From: Leptodontidium sp. MPI-SDFR-AT-0119
Lineage: Eukaryota; Ascomycota; Leotiomycetes; Helotiales; Leptodontidiaceae
Assembly (NCBI GenBank): GCA_020726505.1
Contig: JAHLEZ010000001.1
Coordinates: forward strand, 992,001-1,056,000
Reading direction: 5' to 3'
Length of the DNA stretch: 64,000 nt
Shown piece by piece: positions 57,196 to 64,000 of this stretch. Every line of letters begins with the position of its first letter. Positions within the stretch are counted from its first letter, which is position 1. A model generated the notes under the pieces. That model saw only the letters and a program-made list of their open reading frames with translations, was not told the DNA's origin and did not search any database. The position numbers and the translations under genes were made by a program.

Positions 57196-60100
57196 ATGCC
57201 AAGCATAATCGAAGAAAGCGGACTGCGGATTTCCATTGGTAAATTCTTTGATAGTTCACTACTTAAGGAAGTCTTGACTAACCACGTGCTAGATCGCGGT
57301 GGAACATTCACTGATTGCGTTGCTAGAGTACCGGGGAAGGATGACATTGTGATCAAGATCCTGTCCGTTGATCCTAGAAACTATGCAGATGCACCGTCAG
57401 AAGCAATTCGACAGGTCCTGGAACAATACCATAGAAGGTCAATTCCGAGAGGGTCCAAATTGGACCTCAGTGGGATCGAATGGATTCGTATGGGAACGAC
57501 TGTAGCGACGAATGCATTATTAGAGAGGAAAGGGGAGAGAACAGCTCTGTTGATAACCGAGGGATTCAAGGTACAGTTGTTGTCTCCTGGCTATTGTTTA
57601 CTTTCTCTTGTTTGGTACTGCAAATACTTAAAACCCAAGCCGAAACCCAAATCTGTGACAAATTCGCTGACCTTGGAACTAGGATCTGCTTCATATTGGG
57701 AATCAATCACGGCCACACATGTTCGATATGGCTATCAGCAAACCAGATGTATTATACTCGAAAGTTGTCGAGGTCTCAGAACGTGTCGTCCTAGAGCAAT
57801 GCACAGAATCAGGAAGATTAAAGCAATCTCTCACGTCTCCAGCCCCGGTCAGTACCGCTGTTGGAATAACTGGAGAAGTCGTGCATATCGTGAAGCTGCT
57901 AGGTAGCGCAAAATACTCTAGATAACTCCCACAGATACTGATAAATTCCAGATGTCGAACAAGTGCGGCGGGATCTCCAAGGTTTAGCACAAGAGGGGTT
58001 TAAGGCTCTGGCAGTCTGTTTGATGCACTCCTACACATTCACAGATCACGAAACGCAAATTCTAGGCCTTGCCAGGGAAGCTGGGTTTGAGCATGTTTCT
58101 CTCTCCAGCCAGGTCTCTCAAAGAACGAAAATCGTACCAAGAGGAAACTCAGCTACAGTTGACGCTTACTTGACACCTGCAATCCAGAGGTATCTGGATA
58201 CATTCACAAGCAATTTTGAAGATCTTGAGGGAAGCCAGACCAAGATTGAATTTATGCAATCGGACGGCGGGTTGGTACCGCACAAGAAGCTGTCAGGTCT
58301 CAAGTCTATTCTCTCTGGCCCAGCTGGAGGAGTCGTTGGATATGCTGAAACCTCATACGATCGCAAGAACCCAGTTCCGGTCATTGGGTTTGACATGGGA
58401 GGGACGAGTACAGATGTCAGTCGATACAACGGCGCCTTAGAGCATATTTTCGAGATGACCACGGCTGGAGTAGTTGTTCAGTCTCCACAACTAGACATCA
58501 ACACAATCGCTGCCGGCGGCGGATCAATATTAACTTGGAAAAATGGTCTGCTGACCGTCGGACCGGAGAGTGCATCATCACATCCAGGTCCAGCTTGTTA
58601 CCGAAAAGGTGGTCCCCTTACAGTAACAGACGCGAACCTGTTCTTGGGTCGGCTTGTACCCCAGTTCTTCCCATCTATCTTTGGACCAAATGAAGATGAG
58701 CCACTGGATCGGGAGGCGACTGCCAAGAAATTTCATGAGATCACAGAATTGATCAATAATGAGACTGGGAGATCGCTTTCGGCGGAGGAGATTGCGGAAG
58801 GGTAAACAGTTCTAGCCCAATATTCAGACCCTGCTAATTTTACCAGTTTCCTCAAAGTTGCCAACGCCTCAATGTGTGGTCCAATTCGAACCCTCACCGA
58901 AGGCAGAGGCCATGATACTAGCAAACATGACTTATCCTGCTTTGGCGGAGCTGGTGGCCAACACGCTTGCTCTATCGCAGAGAATCTGCGAATCAAGCGG
59001 GTGCTCGTCCACAAATACAGCTCCATTCTCTCAGCCTACGGAATTGGCCTGGCAGATGTTGTTCACGAAGAGCAACTCCCATGCGCCAAAGCTTTCGACA
59101 CATCCACCTCTTCTCTCTTCACGGCAGATCTCGATGCCTTGGAAGACAAGGCACGTGAAAGCCTGTTAGAGAGTGGCTTCCGTGGAACGACTGACTGCCA
59201 ACGATTCCTCAGCATGCGTTATGACGGTTCTGACACTTCGATCATGACGCTTGCAGATTCAGAAACCGATATCCGCAAGTCGTTCGTCGAAAGTCATCAT
59301 AGAGAATTTGGTTTCACTCCAAAAGACCGACCGATCATCGTAGATGAGCTACGGATACGAGCGGTTGGGAAGAGCTCCATCACCGAAGAACGATCTGCTT
59401 TCGATGAGCTACGTTCGATTATGGCTTTTATTCCTCCTCCCAAGCCCGCTCTTTTGCAACCTATTTACTTCGACCAGCTTGGCTGGACAGCCACTCCAGT
59501 CTACACACTCCAAACACTGGAAATAGGCACAAAGATTACTGGTCCAGCTTTGGTGATTGACAAAACTCAGACCATTCTCATCAACCCGAAATCTGTCGCC
59601 ACCATCCTAAGTGGCATGGTTGTGATCGACGTCGTTGCACAGTCTCAAGCAAGTATCAGCTCGACAACCCTAGATCCAATTCAGCTCTCTGTGTTCCGAC
59701 ATCGATTCATGGGGGTGGCTGAGCAGATGGGTAGGGCTTTGCAGAAGACAAGCGTGAGCGCAAACATCAAGGAGAGATTAGACTTCAGCTGCGCGATATT
59801 CACGCCTGAAGGAGACCTGGTGGCTAATGCTCCTCATGTCCCGGCTATGATTGGGAGTATGGCTTTCGCTGTCCGCGGTCAGATAGATCTATGGAAAGGA
59901 AAGCTTCAAGATGGCGATGTCTTATTGTCGAATTCTCCAGGTAAGAGTCACTGAACTCGAATGAAGATTTTCTCGCTAATTTATGTAGAACATGGCGGAG
60001 TTCATTTGCCCGATTTTACAGTCATCACACCCGTCTTCGATGACCAGGGGAAAGACATCATCTTCTGGGCAGCCAGCCGTGGTCACCACGCAGACGTTGG

Positions 60101-61443
60101 TGGGATTCTCCCAGGTTCTATGCCGCCAACCTCGCGCGAGATCTGGGAAGAGGGGGCTCTTGTCGAATCTTTCCTACTCGTGCGAGATGGAATTTTTGCA
60201 GAAAAGGAGTTGACGAAACTCATCTACGAAGATCCTGCACAATATCCAGGATGCAGTGGGACTCGATGCTTGGGCGATAACATATCTGACTTGAAGGCGC
60301 AAGCTGCCGCTAACTACACAGGCATTCGGTTGATCCATCAATTGATCGCTGAGTATACAATGGACGTAGTCCAGGTGAGATTCCCGAGTTTAACAATGCG
60401 AAATGCACTCACATCTACAGTATTACATGAAAGCCATCCAAGATTCCGCCGAACTGGCTGTCCGAAACCTCCTCAAAGACATCGCCAGGACCACTGGCAA
60501 TGTTCTACAAGCCGTCGACTTCATGGACGACGGAACGCCCATCTGTCTCAAAATCACCATCGATTCAGACACCGGCTCCGCGATATTTGACTTCACTGGC
60601 ACCGGGCCCGAAGTGTACGGGAATTGGAATGCACCAATCGCCATCTGCAATTCAGCCGTCATCTATTCTCTCCGTTGCCTAGTTAAATCCGATATCCCCT
60701 TGAATCAAGGCTGCATCAACCCCATCAACATCATTGTCACCGAAGGATCGCTTCTCAACCCCAACCCTGAAGCTGCCGTGTGCGCTGGCAATGTTTTGAC
60801 ATCCCAACGCCTTGTAGATGTCATCTTCAAAGCATTTGGCGCTATGGCTGCCAGCCAAGGATGCATGAACAATTTCACATTCGGCATCAACGGTGACGAG
60901 GGTTTTGGATACTATGAGACGATTTGCGGTGGCTCGGGTGCTGGAAATGGATGGCATGGAACTTCCGGGGTACACACCAACATGACGAATACTCGTATCA
61001 CAGACCCAGAATCGCTCGAGCGTCGATACCCCGTTGTTCTCCGCAAATTTTCACTCCGAGCTGACAGTGGTGGGGATGGACAGTATCGAGGGGGTAATGG
61101 TGTGGTGCGCGATGTTGAATTCCGTATCCCAATGACAGCTTCGATCTTATCCGAACGAAGAAGCTTCGCGCCGTATGGTATGAATGGGGGAGAGGATGCT
61201 GCGAGAGGTCTCAATCAATGGGTGAGGAAGAATGGGAGGACGATTAATCTAGGTGGAAAGAACTCGGTTGCTGTTGTTGCTGGGGAGAGGGTGGTTATCA
61301 ACACGCCTGGTGGGGGTGGATATGGCCCAAAGAGCAAGTGGACCAATGGAACTGAGAGTGAATTGAGTGTTAAGGGGTCGGCATTCACTCCGATTGCAAA
61401 TGGAACGGTTGAGATGATTAGGAGTCTAGGGGAGTCGGCTTGA
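57196..61443 (+). CDS. OXP1: 5-oxoprolinase (ATP-hydrolysing), HyuA-HyuB fusion
   Basis: Opens 5-oxoproline to glutamate at the cost of ATP, completing the gamma-glutamyl cycle. Seven exons (57196-57238, 57293-57570, 57683-57902, 57952-58801, 58847-59940, 59989-60374, 60421-61443) give 1297 residues, the length of eukaryotic Oxp1. The HyuA half has the ATPase-fold loop [12 protein letters not shown] just after the first intron, [48 protein letters not shown] and [20 protein letters not shown]. The HyuB half starts near [20 protein letters not shown] and includes [28 protein letters not shown] and the closing [13 protein letters not shown]. Close relatives are N-methylhydantoinases and acetone carboxylases, so the ring substrate could be a substituted oxoproline or hydantoin. 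Confidence 0.93.
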
Positions 61444-61562
61444 TAGAATCTCAATTTTTGGAGTGAGTTACAGATAAATGCAATGAGAATTTTGCCCAAG
61501 TTGCAGTGATGCACCTCGTTTGCTTGGGCACGATGATGGTCGAAAAAGAGCACAAAAAAACT
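61444..61562. other. short convergent spacer
   Basis: 120 bp between the convergent stops of the oxoprolinase and short-chain dehydrogenase genes. No structure noted. Confidence 0.4.
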
Positions 61563-62583
61563 TCATATCGACCTATCTTTCACATTTTCTTTGGCCGCTG
61601 GTGGAGTCAATGCCCGAATACGCCTCAAAATCTCATCATCGCTAGGATGTTCCGCTCCCTTAATGGTCTCGTAAGCAGGAGCAAGCACAGCCTTTTCGAT
61701 TTCTGTGTATTTTCCAACATCTACATACACAACGTCTCCCTGTCCAGACCCGTCGACCATTAAATACGAGGCAGCTCGTGCAACTGCCATGCCGCTCTGA
61801 GCTTGGTGTTTAGCATCGCTTATGAAAGTTGGGAGGTCTTGAATGAGGTTGGTTGCCGTCCATGATGGCATCAGGGTGTTGATGCGGATTGGTAGACCTG
61901 CTACCTCCATTAGGCGTGCATAGCCTCGTCCAAATCCAAGGACACCGTGTTTAGCGGTAGCTGTGCGGTATTAGCAACTTATTCCGGAGTAAGAAGTGAG
62001 TTTTACTCACAATAATCGGGAGCTCGGAAAGGCTGTAATCCAGTACTGGAGCCCATAAGCACAACACTTCCGCCCTCTAGTTGTTGCTTCATGTAATGGA
62101 CAGCCATGAAGCGGTATTGACGACACTTTTCAGCATAACGTCCAACACCTCCGTAGATGGTTCAATCAAGTCTCCATTGGCATACGTCTCAAGTGCCAAG
62201 TATTTAGCACGCGGTGAAATACCAGCATTGGCGAAGACACAGTCAACACGACCAAAGTGCTCTTTAGCCGCCTTGAACAGAGCTGCGAGTTCCTTGAAGA
62301 CAGCGACATTGGTCCTCACGAAGAGAAAGCTAGAAGCAGGTGTCACTGCAGACTCAGTAACATCTGCACTGACAACTGAAGCTCCCAATGAAAGCAAGAG
62401 ATTAACTGTCGCGAGACCGATTCCAGGCGAACCACCTATAGTAATTGGTTGAGTAAATGACTAAGTCTTTGCAAGTCTTTGATTACTCCACCAACTCAAT
62501 GGTGAGATTTTCATACCTGTGATAATCACAACTTTCCCCTTGAGACCAACTAAGTCCTCGTCCTTAATGAAGAATTCCACCAT
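61563..62583 (-). pseudogene. short-chain dehydrogenase/reductase with one-base frameshift
   Basis: Classical SDR. Exons 62583-62517, 62435-62011, 61960-61563. It opens with VVIITGGSPGIGLATV (TGxxxGxG cofactor motif), has CVFANAGIS (NAG motif), the catalytic Ser in VVLMGSSTG, and the YxxxK pair in DYSTAKHGVLGFGRGYARL spanning an intron. Exon lengths sum to 890, one base short of a multiple of three. The break is near 62107: VVNTAS ends one frame, VHYMKQQLEGG continues in the next. An intron there would remove conserved helix residues, so a one-base deletion or sequencing error is more likely. If it is an assembly error the enzyme is complete. It lies convergent to, and 120 bp from, the oxoprolinase gene. 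Confidence 0.7.
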
Positions 62584-63820
62584 TTTGTTGAATATCACGG
62601 AACGGATCTTAAATTTGTCAAGTATCCGAAGCAGTCTTTCGGAGAGACGGTTCCAAGTAGAAGGGTCGTGTCTCAAAGCTTGGGAAGCTGGGAAGTCAAG
62701 TCAATTAAGTCCCCAGGAAGCGGGAAACTTGGGGAAGAGACCACGTCAGCATTAAACTTAGTCGACAAATCAGAGATATGTCCATGAGCGGTGTAGCTCA
62801 TCCGTGACATGTACGGAGCACAATAAAGGCCCTCTTGCGGGCCTTTTATGGCACGCTGTTCAAGGATACCGGTAGTCGTTCCGGTCCGTCGATTCAGCCA
62901 GGGGTTTGAGTGAAGAGAAAATCACAACTCGAGTATTATGTGAACAAAAGAAATCAAAATAAATACGGAACGTAAGATCTTAGTTTTAGGTTCATTCAAT
63001 ATGTTATCCTGATACTCTGATCCGGTACTTGGATTCTGGTTATGATCCGGGATTTACGGATTACATCTTTGATCATGAACCACCAAGGTTTCGAACTTCC
63101 AAAACCTTGGTAAACAGTTGAGTTCTGACACCTTTCTCGGGAGGTATTCCCACCCCATCCACAAGTACTCACTTCCTCGTGGGTCTGAACCTATTTATAG
63201 TGGTTTTGCGAGGGAGTTTTGGTTAGATATGGCCCAGTATTCTTACCCCAGAGGGTTCAGTCCTACTAAGAAAGCAAGCACGAGTGGAGACTCTCTTAAC
63301 CTATGGAAGAGAGGAGAGGACGAGAAGAAGAGACCACAGAAGAACAAGAAGATTTAGGCCCGTAGTCTGACGCCTGGCAAATCTTGGTGTTTTGGAACCT
63401 ACTTAAACTTCAACGGCTGTCAGGATCCTAATTGCCGCGAGGTATGAAAGCCAGTGCGGGGAGCGTAGCGTGAAGGGATTCGGGCAGTCGGGGTGTGTTT
63501 TCATTTTGCTAGTCTTGCATTTAACTCGCAACCAGGGGGATTCGAAACTTCCCTTGCATGCTGCAAGGAGGTCCTTGCCAACTGACTCACATGGGGAATT
63601 TAAAGATCCTCACATTCATTAAATTAATCGCCGGTTCCCGCTCCGCACTGGGGTTCCCCACTCCTCACCTTTTGAGGTGCGGAGTGAGTATCGATGATCA
63701 GCATCCACGGACAAGAATTTGTACATTCGCTGAAAACCATCGAACAAAGGACAGGAAGATGCTCTGTCCTGCATGGACGAAGAATATTATTTTCTTACAA
63801 ACTTTCAGTGCTCTTTAAAC
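62584..63820. other. intergenic region with hairpin-forming sequences
   Basis: No gene supported. A perfect 8-bp stem (AAAGGCCC, TCTTGC, GGGCCTTT) lies at 62825-62846, and a stem ACTCCTCACCT / AGGTGCGGAGT with one mismatch lies near 63659-63684. Sequence between them shows no domain in any frame; a decayed repeat or LTR remnant is possible but unproven. Confidence 0.4.
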
Positions 63821-64000
63821 ATGGTAACGGTAGATCCGAAAGGCGATGGTATTGCCCTCCTCTCCACTTCAATTGTATTTCTTACAGCAGCATGGCTCAC
63901 TTTTGTGGCAAGACTGGCTGTACGAGTACGGAGGAAAGCAGTGGGCTTGGACGACCACGCTATGGCAGCTGGTCTGGTACGAGAGCAGCTCTTTTCTACT
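63821..64000 (+). CDS. rhodopsin-domain (Pth11-like) membrane protein, 5' part only
   Basis: The ATG at 63821 opens a frame that reads a short polar start, then a hydrophobic helix (IALLSTSIVFLTAAWLTFVA), then RLAVRVRRKAVGLDDHAMAA. A first helix followed by R-x-x-x-R, a basic stretch and GLDDxxM is the hallmark of the fungal rhodopsin-domain/Pth11-like family of seven-helix proteins. A GTACGA donor may end the first exon near 63977. The gene runs off the right edge, so length, CFEM domain and function cannot be judged. Confidence 0.6.
   Translation, partial: MVTVDPKGDGIALLSTSIVFLTAAWLTFVARLAVRVRRKAVGLDDHAMAAGLVREQLFST

Noticed and set aside
62825..62846. GC hairpin followed by T-rich sequence, like a bacterial terminator
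   Set aside because: The organism is a fungus; intrinsic terminators of this kind are not expected, so it is only noted as a hairpin.

Overview
The window looks like nuclear DNA of a filamentous ascomycete (Pezizomycotina). Genes are dense and carry short 45-130 bp introns with GT..AG ends. There are Zn(II)2Cys6 regulators, an MFS transporter, a GPI-anchored Ser/Thr-rich wall protein, an OXP1-type oxoprolinase, and a repeat island mutated in the way RIP (repeat-induced point mutation) does. A member of Leotiomycetes is my guess only. Gene models were spliced by hand. For every model called intact the exon lengths sum to a multiple of three.

Left arm (1-19 kb), ordinary genes: a Zn2Cys6 regulator (979-3278, -) divergent from an MFS transporter (4109-5964, +) with a CGG-N10-CCG palindrome between them; a MITE-like inverted repeat (6845-7005); a PQ-loop membrane protein; a GPI-anchored Ser/Thr/His-rich protein; CTP synthase; an isochorismatase-family hydrolase convergent with a second C6 regulator; and an amidase.

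Middle (19-39 kb), degraded compartment: a C6-regulator remnant, a truncated cytochrome P450, a dead piggyBac transposase that keeps its three Asp positions, then about 8.5 kb of TpA-rich DNA. That DNA still encodes two recognisable Helitron helicase copies and one HUH Rep motif on the minus strand. To the right lie a broken E2-fold/F-box/RGG protein and a broken zinc-ribbon/trypsin-fold protein. Most nonsense codons here are TAG where CAG would restore a family-like reading, i.e. CpA to TpA.

Right arm (39-64 kb), intact genes: a Prp3 C-terminal-domain protein, GMF/Aim7, a two-HKD phospholipase-D-like protein with a long inserted linker, an unrecognised acidic/basic nuclear-type protein, the intact paralogue of the zinc-ribbon/trypsin protein, and NBP35. 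Then follows a five-gene block at 52.5-62.6 kb: 3-hydroxyisobutyrate-dehydrogenase family, aspartate-aminotransferase family, dihydrodipicolinate-synthase/HOGA family, 5-oxoprolinase, and a short-chain dehydrogenase with a 1-nt frameshift. Read as a pathway, these could take a (4-hydroxy-)5-oxoproline to pyruvate and glyoxylate. This is the most interesting functional hypothesis in the window. The right edge cuts a rhodopsin-domain (Pth11-like) membrane protein.
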